From the NCBI GenBank assembly GCA_910585005.1, contig CAJUCN010000006.1, forward strand, positions 124,001-188,000: a DNA stretch of 64,000 bases. The letters run 5' to 3'. Source of the stretch: an uncultured Lachnospiraceae bacterium (GTDB lineage: Bacteria; Bacillota; Clostridia; Lachnospirales; Lachnospiraceae). The notes beneath the pieces are model-generated. The model did not search any database, was not told the origin of the DNA, and was given only the letters and a program-made list of their open reading frames with translations. The position numbers and the translations under genes are program-made. Shown one piece after another: positions 26,227 through 34,135 of the stretch. Numbering within the stretch: the first letter of the stretch is position 1; every line of letters begins with the position of its first letter.

Positions 26227-26994
26227 TCACTGCCTTTTGAGCAGTTCATTTTCAAGTGCTTCAAAGTCATAATCCCTCTGGGGGAACTGGTGGAACTGCC
26301 CCTGCTGCTTTGCCTTCACTTTCGGCTTTTTATATTTTCCCAGAAAATATTTTTCAAAAACAAATTCCTTCAGGAAATTTTCCGCATTTTTGACATACTT
26401 TTCCTGTGTCCCAAGAATCCTGCATGATTCCGCATAGTTCCGTGCACACTCAATGAGCATCTCTTCTGTCACCTTGCCGGTCATCAGCAGGTCGATATAG
26501 GCTGTCTCTGTCAAATACCGGTTGCTGTCTTTCGGATATACAGACAGAAAATCCTCGAACCGCTCCACGGGGGATATAGGGGGTATATATGTTTCGTTTT
26601 GTTTATGTTTATTAATAGGTACACTTTGTGGTTCACACTGTGGTACGCTCTGTGGGTCGGTCTGTGGGTCACTTTGTGGTTCACACTGTGGTACATTTTT
26701 AACATCATTTTGTACCACAAGGCTGTTGAGGTGGTAGATTGCAGACTGGTTCCCCCCACGGGAGCGCCATGTAATAAACCCGTCTTGTTCAAGGCGGTTC
26801 CGCGCCCTCTTGATTGCCTGTGCATTCAATCCCGATTTCAGCACCAGGACTGATACGGCTACCGTAAACTCTTGCTGCCAACCGGTTTTATTCGCTATGG
26901 ACATAAGCGCATGCCATAGGGCGATAGCCGGTGAGGGCAGCGGATTTAGTTCGAGCCTATCATAGAATGCTTTTATTTCGGCTATATAGTTCAT
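26227..26994 (-). CDS. replication initiator/replisome organizer (winged-helix, DnaD-like region)
   Basis: A 255-residue protein. Residues 1-95 form a winged-helix domain (PSPAIALWHALMSIANKTGW, AQAIKRARNRLEQDGFI). Residues about 100-127 are a Pro-Gln repeat (PQCEPQSDPQTDPQSVP) encoded by six 12-bp units. The C-terminus (ERFEDFLSVYPKDSNR) is DnaD/replisome-organizer-like. Such proteins open the phage origin, which often lies in the repeat part of their own gene. No helicase loader gene is seen beside it. Confidence 0.72.
   Translation of the reverse strand: MNYIAEIKAFYDRLELNPLPSPAIALWHALMSIANKTGWQQEFTVAVSVLVLKSGLNAQAIKRARNRLEQDGFITWRSRGGNQSAIYHLNSLVVQNDVKNVPQCEPQSDPQTDPQSVPQCEPQSVPINKHKQNETYIPPISPVERFEDFLSVYPKDSNRYLTETAYIDLLMTGKVTEEMLIECARNYAESCRILGTQEKYVKNAENFLKEFVFEKYFLGKYKKPKVKAKQQGQFHQFPQRDYDFEALENELLKRQ
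26623..26694. repeat. six 12-bp units inside the initiator gene, possible origin iterons
   Basis: A 24-bp sequence starting ACTTTGTGGTTCACAC occurs exactly at 26623-26646 and 26671-26694. Between them lie two more related 12-bp units containing CTGTGGGTC. All six units share TGTGG. The array encodes the Pro-Gln linker. Confidence 0.65.
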
Positions 26995-27003
26995 GTAATT
27001 ACC

Positions 27004-27126
27004 TCACCTAACTTTCTTCTGCCTTTTCGTAATCTTCGCACCCTTCCTCATTCCCAACATATTGGCATTCATCAAGAAATAATTTTGCATAACAGATCCT
27101 AATGTATTATAAACACAACTATCCAT
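27004..27126 (-). CDS. short ORF, possibly a frameshifted small cysteine protein
   Basis: A 40-residue frame with ATG and an upstream GGGG site (MDSCVYNTLGSVMQNYF). Another frame over the same bases reads CYAKLFLDECQYVGNEEGCE followed by DYEKAEES, which resembles the small acidic Cys proteins at 31681-31761 and 62165-62290 but has no start codon. A single frameshift near 27100 would join MDSCVYNT to that frame. It may be a broken copy of that family. Confidence 0.35.
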   Translation of the reverse strand: MDSCVYNTLGSVMQNYFLMNANMLGMRKGAKITKRQKKVR

Positions 27127-27181
27127 AGTTCCCCTTTCTCCGCCCGCCATCCCCATAACAGGCACGGCAGGCGGGATAAAA

Positions 27182-27925
27182 TTATGAGATCACTGTAAAC
27201 TGGCCGCTGTAGTCGGCAAGTTCAAATTCAAGGTATTTCTTGATGTTCTGCATGGCGGCATTCTTCCATGCGCCGCCATCCGCTTCAAAAAGTGCACAGG
27301 TTATTCCCTGCTTTTCCGCCATCCGGAAGATAAACTCGGATACCGGCTGCTCAATCTCCATGAAAGTCCTGTATGGGCGGAGTTTGACCGGGTTGGGCAC
27401 TATAGCGGCCTCCTTGGATGTAATTCCTGTCCTTACGGTTGCCTTCTGTGTAACACCGTTGTCCCCATACTCCGCAACACTGCCCTGCTCCACCGTGCCG
27501 GCAAACTTTAAGATCAGTTCTTTGTCCGTTCCAGGGTCATTTAAGAACTTCGACTGCACGTTAATGCAGAACTCCTCATGCTCAATAAACCTCCCGTATG
27601 TAAAATCCGGCACTTGTGCGGTAACCTTTACCAGGTATTCCCTGCCCCTCTCCTCATTAAGCTGGGAGAATAGATAAACCTCCCCGGGGCTTTTCACATG
27701 CACAATCATTTTGTCTGCCATGGCGTCAATATTCCCCTTAATGTAGTCCACAAGGCTGGTAAGCGTCCCCATGTTAACGTGGTCTGCCATCGGGATATGC
27801 TTGGACAATCTCGTAAGATCCTTATTAGAATAGACCTGTACGGTACCGTCCGGAAGTTTAACCTCCCTAATATCCATCTTGGATGCCCCAAGGCCTACCA
27901 AATACTCCAATGCTTTCTTAATCAT
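27182..27925 (-). CDS. phage early protein, DUF2303-like
   Basis: A 247-residue protein common in Firmicutes phage early regions. Features are ALEYLVGLGASK at the start, TLTSLVDYIKGNIDAM, REYLVKVTAQVPDF and LFEADGGAWKNAAMQNIKKYL. It pairs with the downstream-type 138-residue gene upstream on the strand. Function is not established; a role near replication or recombination is suggested only by neighbourhood. Confidence 0.7.
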   Translation of the reverse strand: MIKKALEYLVGLGASKMDIREVKLPDGTVQVYSNKDLTRLSKHIPMADHVNMGTLTSLVDYIKGNIDAMADKMIVHVKSPGEVYLFSQLNEERGREYLVKVTAQVPDFTYGRFIEHEEFCINVQSKFLNDPGTDKELILKFAGTVEQGSVAEYGDNGVTQKATVRTGITSKEAAIVPNPVKLRPYRTFMEIEQPVSEFIFRMAEKQGITCALFEADGGAWKNAAMQNIKKYLEFELADYSGQFTVIS

Positions 27926-27943
27926 GTTTTCCCACCTTTCTGC

Positions 27944-28360
27944 TTATAAAGCTTTCCTTAAATCAACAACCTTATCATTGTTTTCCAGCACTTCGCCTGT
28001 CCTTGTGTCAATAAGATCCCCGTCTATCTTCTTGACGGGCGGATCCAGGTCAAGGACCATCTGACCCCTGATCTGTTTCCCATACTCCTGGGCATAGGTT
28101 TCCCCGGTCTCCAGGTCTTTCCCGATCGCCATCATCGTGCGTACCGGGGATGAAGGGGCAAGCTTTGTCTCAACAGACATCTCCACTACTGCATCGTCCC
28201 TATTCTCATTCTGAGTAAAGCCGATCTTGATAGTAATCCCCCTTTTTACTTTATAGGGCGTGTTGGGATCCTGCATGTTTTCCAAGACCCTCTGCATGGC
28301 AGCGTTTGCTTTTTCCTGTAGTGCGCCGCCTGCAAATCCCTCAAGCTTCAATAGTTCCAT
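27944..28360 (-). CDS. phage replication terminator-like protein (name by similarity)
   Basis: A 138-residue protein with ALQEKANAAMQRVLENMQDPNT, a beta-rich middle (RGITIKIGFTQNENRDDA) and a C-terminus mentioning a dipeptide-rich tail (DTRTGEVLENNDKVVDL). Homologues in Firmicutes phages carry the label replication terminator protein, but that function is not demonstrated from sequence. Start at MELLKL after TTGGAGGAATGAG. Confidence 0.62.
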   Translation of the reverse strand: MELLKLEGFAGGALQEKANAAMQRVLENMQDPNTPYKVKRGITIKIGFTQNENRDDAVVEMSVETKLAPSSPVRTMMAIGKDLETGETYAQEYGKQIRGQMVLDLDPPVKKIDGDLIDTRTGEVLENNDKVVDLRKAL

Positions 28361-28593
28361 CTCATTCCTCCAAGTCATTGTGAATAGTTACATGTATTTC
28401 AAACCGGTTTAAAATCTAAATATGTCTTTGCCATACAGCCGCGCCACTGGCCGGGGCTGTATGGCCGGCACGGTTGTATAGGCTGTAGGCACAATCCATG
28501 GCATCCGTGATATGCCGCATGAACTTTGCGTGTTATGTTTACGGGTTTCTTTTAACTGCCTGTGTTTTTCAGCAGTCCGGTGTTTCAACCGAC

Positions 28594-28893
28594 TTACAAA
28601 TAGCTTTTTCCAAACTCTTGGATAAATTCTTTTCTTGTGCCATAGCGCTCTTCAAAGCACTTCTGGGCTTTCTGCTTAAGCACCAGATCCAGCCCGGCAT
28701 TGGGGACTGCATGGACGCTGTAACTGCTCATGTTATGCCACCTTGGTTCCAACGACACCACAAAACCATATTTCTCACATCCTTTCCGGCGTCCCTTCCC
28801 GGGAAAAATATGGTGCAGCGCCACGTTAGGGCTGCCTGTCACAAAACATACGCTCAGATCATCCTGCAATACACTAAACAGTTTCTTTTCCAT
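28594..28893 (-). CDS. HNH-like nuclease/recombination-associated protein
   Basis: A 99-residue protein with the pattern VALHHIFPGKGRRKGCEKYG, then LEPRWHN and a helix with LKQKAQKCFEERYG. Histidine pairs and the spacing fit a compact HNH/His-Me nuclease domain seen in phage recombination clusters next to NinB. The gap behind it (28379-28593) has no convincing gene; the best ORF, 34 residues at 28416-28520, lacks a ribosome site. Confidence 0.62.
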   Translation of the reverse strand: MEKKLFSVLQDDLSVCFVTGSPNVALHHIFPGKGRRKGCEKYGFVVSLEPRWHNMSSYSVHAVPNAGLDLVLKQKAQKCFEERYGTRKEFIQEFGKSYL

Positions 28894-29449
28894 TCCTCCT
28901 GCCTTTCCAGAGCGCTTTCATGCGCTCAATCTCATCCGGAGTCGCTGTCTCAATCCCCTGGTCCCTGGCCTCCTGCACCACACCATCAATCAAGACGGAC
29001 ATTTCTTCCGTATTGTATGTATGGGAACCCCGGCACACTCTGTAAAAATAGGTGTGAAGCCCATTTTCCTCTGTTTTCCCGCCACAGGGCAGGCAGTGAA
29101 GGTTTTCCTGTTCCAGCATGTCGGATACCGGGATCTGTGTCTTTAGCATGACGGGCTGGCCGTTGATATAATCCGTCTGGCCATACCTCCCGATCATGAT
29201 GTTTTTACACCGGATCTTAGATATCCTTAAACGGTCTGCAAGTTTCCCCACTAAGAGATGGAAGTATGCATTCGCGTCACGGGATCTCTTTTTCCTGTGC
29301 CTTTCCAGGCGGATAGACAGTTCCCCTATCCCTTTAAGCGCCTGCAGGGCCTGCACCGGCACATCGGGCAGGGCCAGGGTCACAAGGATTCCCTTAGTCT
29401 CAAAATCTTGTGCTATCGAAACAATGTTTCCTTTACACTCCATGCTCAT
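28874..29449 (-). CDS. NinB-family recombination protein
   Basis: A 191-residue protein with the NinB-type core RHRKKRSRDANAYFHLLVGKL and a C-terminal segment HTYNTEEMSVLIDGVVQEARDQGIETATPDE cut short here. NinB (Orf of lambda) binds single-stranded DNA-binding protein and ssDNA and assists phage recombination. It overlaps the annealing protein stop and the nuclease-like start, forming a recombination operon. Confidence 0.72.
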   Translation of the reverse strand: MSMECKGNIVSIAQDFETKGILVTLALPDVPVQALQALKGIGELSIRLERHRKKRSRDANAYFHLLVGKLADRLRISKIRCKNIMIGRYGQTDYINGQPVMLKTQIPVSDMLEQENLHCLPCGGKTEENGLHTYFYRVCRGSHTYNTEEMSVLIDGVVQEARDQGIETATPDEIERMKALWKGRRNGKETV

Positions 29450-29982
29450 GCGCCGTTTTTCCTCTTATCAGTCTGAAATGCCATCTTATTCATGGAATCA
29501 TTTTTTATTGCTAATGCCTTGATTTCTCCATCCTCAATAATGATCTGTGTCACCCGGAACTTGTCGTATGTGGTGTATCTGCTTTTCCCGTTCTGCCCCT
29601 GGCTCTCTTTCAGGGTTACCGAATCCGCTTTGATCCAGATGAACGGGGCTGTATACAGCTCCCTTCCAATCCCCCAGTTAAAACATGCACGCTTGAATGC
29701 GTCAGACGCCTGCCCTTTTTCTTTCTCTGTATAGCTTTCCGTTCCTACATCCTGCTTTGTCACCCACTCTTTTTTCGATTCATCATAAATGGACACGTTG
29801 CAGAACAGGTTTCCATTAATAAGTTCATGGCTCCGTTTCCAGTTCTCGGCTCCAACTGTTTCGTCAAGGATTTTCATGTCACATCTGGCATCTTTATAAA
29901 GGAGAAGGGAACATCCTTTCTCACTGACTGTGTTTACCCGGCATTCAATGTCTTCCGCCGTCAGAAATCTAAACGGTTTCAT
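29446..29982 (-). CDS. Rad52/22-like single-strand annealing protein
   Basis: A 178-residue protein. The diagnostic stretch is VGTESYTEKEKGQASDAFKR followed by ACFNWGIGRELY, typical of the Rad52/Rad22 family in phages (Sak-like). It would anneal complementary single strands in phage recombination. The start is MKPFRFL after GGAGG, overlapping the HD gene stop; a longer in-frame start lacks a site. Confidence 0.75.
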   Translation of the reverse strand: MKPFRFLTAEDIECRVNTVSEKGCSLLLYKDARCDMKILDETVGAENWKRSHELINGNLFCNVSIYDESKKEWVTKQDVGTESYTEKEKGQASDAFKRACFNWGIGRELYTAPFIWIKADSVTLKESQGQNGKSRYTTYDKFRVTQIIIEDGEIKALAIKNDSMNKMAFQTDKRKNGA

Positions 29983-30602
29983 GCTGTTTCCTCCCTGGCG
30001 GCTTCGCCCTTCTCTGTCACCCTGCTCGCCCACATGTCTGCAAAATGCAACAGCAGGTACAGCGGCGTCTCTTTTCCTGAAATCTGATATTTAAAATTTC
30101 CATAGAGCCCATTGTGCCAGAGGATTGCAAGTTCCTCTTCCTCTGTAAGGCTGATATATTTTGAGGCGATCTTAACTGACCTGATTTCATGATCCACTGC
30201 CGACAGTTCATCATTCACTTTAAAAGGCTTGCTGGGTGACTGGTATGGCTCCGGCTCAGGGTTTGCCTTGGTCGCCCTTCCCTTAAGCATGTTGGGTATA
30301 TAGCCGGGCTTTCCATAATCGCCGCACTTCCCAAGATCGTGAAGCAGCGCACAGATGTAAATTGCGTCCTGGTCCTCTTTAGACAGCCCATCCCGGCCAT
30401 TGCAGAGCAGAAATGACATGTCCTGCATAATCCCAAGCACATTTAAACTATGTTCTGCAAGCCCTCCTTCTTTCGCCAGATGGTTCCCGCCGCTGCATGG
30501 CATCTGGTAAAATCCGTTTTCCTCCATCCATGCAAGAAGTTTGTCCATGCCTTCCCGTCTGATGGGCATCAATAAATTCTCTATCCTTTCTTTCCGTTCC
30601 AT
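29979..30602 (-). CDS. HD-domain phosphohydrolase
   Basis: A 207-residue protein with HD-superfamily metal ligands: HLAKEGGLAEHSLNV, LLHDLGKCG (His-Asp) and LHFADMWASR (distal Asp). Phage members may hydrolyse nucleotides or signal nucleotides. It lies at the head of the recombination genes. A zinc- or manganese-binding active site appears complete. Confidence 0.8.
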   Translation of the reverse strand: MERKERIENLLMPIRREGMDKLLAWMEENGFYQMPCSGGNHLAKEGGLAEHSLNVLGIMQDMSFLLCNGRDGLSKEDQDAIYICALLHDLGKCGDYGKPGYIPNMLKGRATKANPEPEPYQSPSKPFKVNDELSAVDHEIRSVKIASKYISLTEEEELAILWHNGLYGNFKYQISGKETPLYLLLHFADMWASRVTEKGEAAREETA

Positions 30603-30733
30603 CTGTTTTCCTCCCTTTCTTCCTGTTCATAGGCCTGTCTTTCCCTTCTCAGACGGTTACCGGAAGGGACGCCATACTCAATTTCGTTCCGGCAGCTATC
30701 AACCGCCATGCTGTTTTCGGTCTGCACTGTCAT
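30581..30733 (-). CDS. small basic protein overlapping the HD gene start
   Basis: A 50-residue ORF (MTVQTENSMAVDSCRNEIEY, then GVPSGNRLRRERQAYEQEER) with GAGGAGG six bases upstream and an overlap with the previous stop. It overlaps the HD gene start by 22 bases. The strong ribosome site supports translation. Family unknown. Confidence 0.5.
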   Translation of the reverse strand: MTVQTENSMAVDSCRNEIEYGVPSGNRLRRERQAYEQEEREENRWNGKKG

Positions 30734-30734
30734 G

Positions 30735-30986
30735 TCATACCTCCTCACTGATGTGTATGGATATCAATGACCTTGCGTTACTGTCCGCCCTGCTATATAC
30801 CCAATCAGAATCATGCACGTTAAAGTTAAAGTATCCGTCCGTGCTTACTGTCATGGAAGTTAGGCAGTTAATGTTATGTTTTTTTAGCACTGTTTCCATG
30901 CTTTTTAAGACTGGCTTCATATCCTTTGCAAGTTCTCTGAATTCTTCCATGCTGATTTCTTTTTTCTTCATACCGCTTTTCTCCAT
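30735..30986 (-). CDS. phage early protein, unknown
   Basis: About 83 residues: a helical charged N-terminus (MEKSGMKKKEISMEEFRELA) and a beta-strand C-terminus (NCLTSMTVSTDGYFNFNVHD). Start chosen at the second Met, eight bases after GGAGG. No family is recognised. Confidence 0.5.
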   Translation of the reverse strand: MEKSGMKKKEISMEEFRELAKDMKPVLKSMETVLKKHNINCLTSMTVSTDGYFNFNVHDSDWVYSRADSNARSLISIHISEEV

Positions 30987-31000
30987 ATCGTCCATCCCTC

Positions 31001-31186
31001 CTACAAGAATCTGACATCATAAGCCTTGTTCCCCGCCCCTGTGTTAAAGGTAACCGCATACCCGGCGGCCAGGCTTCCTGATACCGTCTTGACGTTGCAG
31101 TAAGGGACGAAATATTTCTTTCCATCGTCACCCATAATGAAGCCGTATCCCTTCCGGGGACTGTAGCTTTCTACTCTCCCGATCAT
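31001..31186 (-). CDS. cold-shock-domain-like protein
   Basis: A 61-residue protein opening MIGRVESYSPRKGYGFIMGDDGKKYFV. KGYGFI corresponds to the RNP1 motif of cold-shock domains, with F and Y positions for nucleic acid stacking. It may bind single-stranded nucleic acid in the early phase. A hairpin at 31202-31224 lies in its leader. Confidence 0.75.
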   Translation of the reverse strand: MIGRVESYSPRKGYGFIMGDDGKKYFVPYCNVKTVSGSLAAGYAVTFNTGAGNKAYDVRFL

Positions 31187-31201
31187 TGACTTTTCCTTTC
31201 T

Positions 31202-31224
31202 CCTATGCCATAATAGGGCATAGG
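31202..31224 (-). promoter_or_regulatory. leader hairpin of the cold-shock-like gene
   Basis: CCTATGCC and GGCATAGG form an eight-base-pair stem with a seven-base loop, just before the ribosome site of the cold-shock-like gene. No T run follows, so it is more likely an RNA control or stability element than a terminator. Confidence 0.5.
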
Positions 31225-31247
31225 CAATAAATGTAATTGATTGTCCT

Positions 31248-31670
31248 TTAGGCCCTGTAACTTTCCGTGGTGGCAGGGCCTATTTTCATGTCCTGCAAAT
31301 TTCCATTTACCATGTCCCTGACTACTTCCAGTTCCGTACTCTTAGAAAAATACCGTCTATGGAGTTCGTCCCACAGGACGTTATCAGGCAGTGTCTTTGC
31401 CACAAGAGTCTTTTCTTCTACTGTCATTCCCCGCATCCTGATCTGCAGTTCATCCTTTTCTAATCCGCTCATTTTCCTCTCCTTCCTACAAGATTTTTTC
31501 TTTCCCCGGCAAGGGATATTTTCCGCCTTTATGTATATAGAAAACACTGTACAGCCCATAAGGAATACAATGGTTGCATTTACCGGGCTTGTCCCTGTTT
31601 CGATGGCGCCTACAATGCCTCCTATCCCTGCTACTGGCATCCAGAAGGCTGCTATTTTCAGAAGAACCAT
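31248..31670 (-). CDS. small membrane protein with charged C-terminus
   Basis: About 140 residues from MVLLKIAAFWMPVAG, after AAAGGAGGAG. Two hydrophobic helices (residues about 3-20 and 30-47) are followed by a basic segment and a polar C-terminal region (EKDELQIRMRGMTVEEKTLV). A longer in-frame start overlaps the conserved small gene at 31681-31761 in another frame and is rejected. Function unknown. Confidence 0.5.
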   Translation of the reverse strand: MVLLKIAAFWMPVAGIGGIVGAIETGTSPVNATIVFLMGCTVFSIYIKAENIPCRGKKKSCRKERKMSGLEKDELQIRMRGMTVEEKTLVAKTLPDNVLWDELHRRYFSKSTELEVVRDMVNGNLQDMKIGPATTESYRA

Positions 31671-31680
31671 CACTCCTCCT

Positions 31681-31761
31681 TTAACATTCCTCTCCATAAT
31701 CTTCACCGTCACACAAAGGTTCCTGCATGGATACCTCAAAATCATCCATGTTGATGGTCAT
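31681..31761 (-). CDS. small acidic cysteine protein (26 residues)
   Basis: Reads MTINMDDFEVSMQEPLCDG then EDYGEEC. Its ATG overlaps the stop of the regulatory gene upstream (ATGA). The satellite element carries a longer relative at 62165-62290 with MDDFEISMQECLCDGEDYE, and a possible broken copy is at 27004-27126. Conservation across two unrelated elements supports it as a real gene. Confidence 0.55.
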   Translation of the reverse strand: MTINMDDFEVSMQEPLCDGEDYGEEC

Positions 31762-32012
31762 CACCCCCTGTCCTTAAAAAGGAAATCCAGAACATCATCT
31801 TCCGATAACCCGGCTTCCTGTATGAATATGCGGAGTTCATCAACTGTTGTGGTCCCGGGCTGATTGAACCTCTTGTATACCGCCCCTTGTGATTTGCCTG
31901 TCCTCCGCATCAGGTTTTTATAACCCTTCCCTCTCCTGCCAAGCTCTGCCTTAAGGTTCCGCACAAACTGTTCATCTTTCTGTGTCCACTGTCCTAATAT
32001 TACTCTTGGCAT
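31761..32012 (-). CDS. helix-turn-helix regulator
   Basis: About 83 residues with a helix-turn-helix: YKNLMRRTGKSQGAVYKRFN. The start is MPRVILGQ, seven bases after GGAGG. It is the first gene of the leftward early operon beyond the immunity region and may act as a second-level early regulator. Direct repeats AGAACAAT lie in the upstream gap. Confidence 0.6.
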   Translation of the reverse strand: MPRVILGQWTQKDEQFVRNLKAELGRRGKGYKNLMRRTGKSQGAVYKRFNQPGTTTVDELRIFIQEAGLSEDDVLDFLFKDRG

Positions 32013-32182
32013 TCTTATCACCTCCCTTTCTGTCCTGTTTATTGGACACTCTCTTTGCTATCATTTAAGACATAATCAATAAATACCCAGAACATCCACC
32101 ATTGTTCTAAACTTAATTACTTATTGTTCTATTGCTCTTTCCATGCTACCCTCTTATTCTTTTATCAAGGGTTATACCCAGC

Positions 32183-32395
32183 CTATTGGGTACCTTTTGG
32201 GGGTTCGTCTAAGAAATAGTCAATAGAAACACCGAAGTAGTCAGCAAGTATTTTTATTTTATCTACCTTAGGTTTGCTTTTTCCAGATTTCCAATCTGAA
32301 AATAATGCTGAATAAATACCAGTATCTTTAGATACCTGATATGCTGTTTTATTAGTTTTTTCTAATAATTCAACAAATTTTTTGTAAGAAAACAT
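32183..32395 (-). CDS. Cro-like regulator, copy A
   Basis: A 70-residue helix-turn-helix protein (MFSYKKFVELLEKTNKTAYQ, recognition region GIYSALFSDWKSGKSK) ending DYFLDEPPKGTQ. AAAGGAG lies upstream. It is divergent from the copy A repressor and probably starts the lytic operon. Its copy B partner differs at the recognition helix. Confidence 0.8.
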   Translation of the reverse strand: MFSYKKFVELLEKTNKTAYQVSKDTGIYSALFSDWKSGKSKPKVDKIKILADYFGVSIDYFLDEPPKGTQ

Positions 32396-32494
32396 AATTT
32401 TCTCCTTTCCTAACTTTTCTATTGATTTTAGTTAGAAAATCCTATATAATATGAATAACCACAAACATACTATTTATTTCTAGGATTTCCTAAC

Positions 32495-32533
32495 TTGTAT
32501 CCTCATTATATCTAGGATACTCTATATTGTCAA
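32495..32533. promoter_or_regulatory. copy A divergent promoters and operators
   Basis: Leftward: TTGACA (32528-32533) and TATAAT (32505-32510), 17-base spacer. Rightward: TTGTAT (32495-32500) and TACTCT (32518-32523), 17-base spacer. Repeated TAGGAT/ATCCTA half-sites occur within and around them (about 32445-32560), the likely repressor A operators. Confidence 0.75.
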
Positions 32534-32578
32534 GCATTTTTTTAGAATATCCTAGGTATTTTATTGAGGGCTATGATT

Positions 32579-32953
32579 ATGTATGAAATATTTGCTGAAT
32601 TACTAGAAAAAAAAGGGTTAAAAGCTGCTGATGTTACAAGAGCAACGGGAATAAAGTCACCTGTTTTTTCAGAATGGAAAAAAGGAAAAAGCAAACCAAA
32701 CACTGATAAATTGATTAAAATAGCAAATTTTTTGGGTGTTTCCGTTGAATACCTTACCACTGGTGAAGAAAAAGAAGGTGGTGAAACCTATTATCTCAAT
32801 GAAGACACCACAAAAATAGCGCAAGATATATTTGAAAATAAAGAATTGCGTCTTCTTTTTGATACAGCCCGTAATGCTGAACCAGAAGATTTAAAGGCAG
32901 TGCACAATATGCTTCTGGCTCTTAAGAGAAAGGAACAACGTTATGATGATTGA
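32579..32953 (+). CDS. CI-like repressor, copy A
   Basis: A 124-residue XRE-family repressor. The N-terminal helix-turn-helix has the recognition segment GIKSPVFSEWKKGKSK. From TGEEKEGGETYYLNED onward it is identical to copy B. The start follows GAGGG by eight bases. It should hold the prophage silent through the TAGGAT-type operators next to it. Confidence 0.85.
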   Translation: MYEIFAELLEKKGLKAADVTRATGIKSPVFSEWKKGKSKPNTDKLIKIANFLGVSVEYLTTGEEKEGGETYYLNEDTTKIAQDIFENKELRLLFDTARNAEPEDLKAVHNMLLALKRKEQRYDD

Positions 32954-33164
32954 TTATCAAGTACGACTCATAAATTTCCCGAATAGTAAAACCCGTGAAA
33001 CAGTCACTCCAAATAATGATGGAAGTTACACAATATTTATTGAAACATCATTATCTAAGGAGGCACAACAAAAAGCCTTTGTTCATGCTATGAAACATAT
33101 TTTAGGTAATGATTTTGAAAAAATAGATATTGATAAAATAGAAACTGATGCTCACAGTATTTAG
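32943..33164 (+). CDS. small protein with degenerate HxxxH motif, copy A
   Basis: A 73-residue protein translated with the repressor (overlapping stop and start). The segment KAFVHAMKHILGNDF looks like the zinc-binding helix of ImmA/IrrE peptidases, with His-Ala-x-x-His where the catalytic Glu should be. If related, it would be inactive as a protease and might bind the repressor. Its nucleotide sequence is repeated exactly at 34125-34346. Confidence 0.6.
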   Translation: MMIDYQVRLINFPNSKTRETVTPNNDGSYTIFIETSLSKEAQQKAFVHAMKHILGNDFEKIDIDKIETDAHSI

Positions 33165-33182
33165 AAAAGAGGACATCCACTA

Positions 33183-33207
33183 ATGAAAATGGGTTTGAGA
33201 ACTCCAA
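33183..33207 (+). pseudogene. truncated 5' end of the 34365 membrane-protein gene
   Basis: The first eight codons of the gene at 34365 (MKMGLRTP), with its ribosome site, are present here and then run into the duplicated left flank. This fragment marks the duplication junction. Confidence 0.85.
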
Positions 33208-33339
33208 CTCTTTGCTATCATTTAAGACATAATCAATAAATACCCAGAACATCCACCATTGTTCTAAACTTAATTACTTATTGTTCTATTGCTCTTTCCA
33301 TGCTACCCTCTTATTCTTTTATCAAGGGTTATACCCAAC

Positions 33340-33576
33340 CTATTGGGTACCTTTTGGGGGTTCGTCTAAGAAATAGTCAATAGATACACCAAAGTAGTCA
33401 GCAATGATTTTAATTTTATCGACCTTAGGCTTACTACGACCATTTTTCCAATCTGACAATACAGATTGGGCTATTCCAGTATCCTTAGATACCTGATATG
33501 CTGTTTTATTTGTTTTCCCCAATAGCTCAGCAAACTTTTTGTACAATTTTACACCGCCTTTCCGTATGTTTTTCAT
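33340..33576 (-). CDS. Cro-like regulator, copy B
   Basis: Helix-turn-helix protein matching copy A at both ends but with recognition region GIAQSVLSDWKNGRSK. ATG 33576 or TTG 33546 (after AAGGCGG) are possible starts; the TTG aligns with the copy A start. A longer ORF start at 33675 lies upstream of the transcription start expected from the promoter at 33676-33704 and is unlikely. Confidence 0.75.
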   Translation of the reverse strand: MKNIRKGGVKLYKKFAELLGKTNKTAYQVSKDTGIAQSVLSDWKNGRSKPKVDKIKIIADYFGVSIDYFLDEPPKGTQ

Positions 33577-33583
33577 TGCATTT

Positions 33584-33704
33584 GCTACGGAAATATGATA
33601 TACTTCGTTTACCAGACAAAGTAATATACATTTCCGTAGCATCCCAAGTGATACGTTTTTCCTTGGTATGCTCATACTATACTACGTTATAACGGAGTAG
33701 TCAA
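33584..33704. promoter_or_regulatory. copy B promoter and operators
   Basis: Leftward promoter TTGACT (33699-33704) and TATAGT (33676-33681), 17-base spacer. Operator-like inverted sites GCTACGGAAAT (33584-33594) and ATTTCCGTAGC (33630-33640), with related ACGGAGTAG near 33692. These differ fully from the TAGGAT sites of copy A. Confidence 0.75.
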
Positions 33705-33760
33705 GTATTAATCCGTTTTTTCTTAGTATTTGTCTAAATTTTATGAGAGGTGGACAAACC

Positions 33761-34135
33761 ATGTATGAGATTTTTAGTCAATTACTCCAAAAATTTGGTG
33801 TAACTGCGTACAAAGTAAGTAAAGCAACTGGAATTTCCCAATCATCATTAAGCGATTGGAAATTGGGAAAAGTCACTCCAAAAACAGACAATATGAAAAA
33901 GATTGCCGATTATTTTGGTGTCTCTTTAGAATATTTAATGACTGGTGAAGAAAAAGAAGGTGGTGAAACCTATTATCTCAATGAAGACACCACAAAAATA
34001 GCGCAAGATATATTTGAAAATAAAGAATTGCGTCTTCTTTTTGATACAGCCCGTAATGCTGAACCAGAAGATTTAAAGGCAGTGCACAATATGCTTCTGG
34101 CTCTTAAGAGAAAGGAACAACGTTATGATGATTGA
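33761..34135 (+). CDS. CI-like repressor, copy B
   Basis: A 124-residue XRE repressor with recognition segment GISQSSLSDWKLGKVT. The C-terminal 63 residues are the same as copy A. AGAGGTGG lies seven bases before the start. It should recognise the CTACGGAA-type sites of copy B, giving the lysogen a second immunity specificity. Confidence 0.85.
   Translation: MYEIFSQLLQKFGVTAYKVSKATGISQSSLSDWKLGKVTPKTDNMKKIADYFGVSLEYLMTGEEKEGGETYYLNEDTTKIAQDIFENKELRLLFDTARNAEPEDLKAVHNMLLALKRKEQRYDD

Noticed and set aside
26522..26853. Plus-strand frames rich in repeated residues over the initiator gene
   Set aside because: They are antisense readings of the 12-bp repeat array.
28416..28520. 34-residue ORF in the gap after the nuclease-like gene
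   Set aside because: No ribosome binding site and no recognisable pattern; left out of the gene list.
31671..31745. Longer N-terminus of the 31248 membrane protein
   Set aside because: The region codes for the conserved small acidic protein in another frame, and AAAGGAGGAG points to the start at 31670.
33577..33675. Longer start of the copy B Cro-like gene
   Set aside because: It would begin upstream of the transcription start predicted from TTGACT/TATAGT and does not align with copy A.
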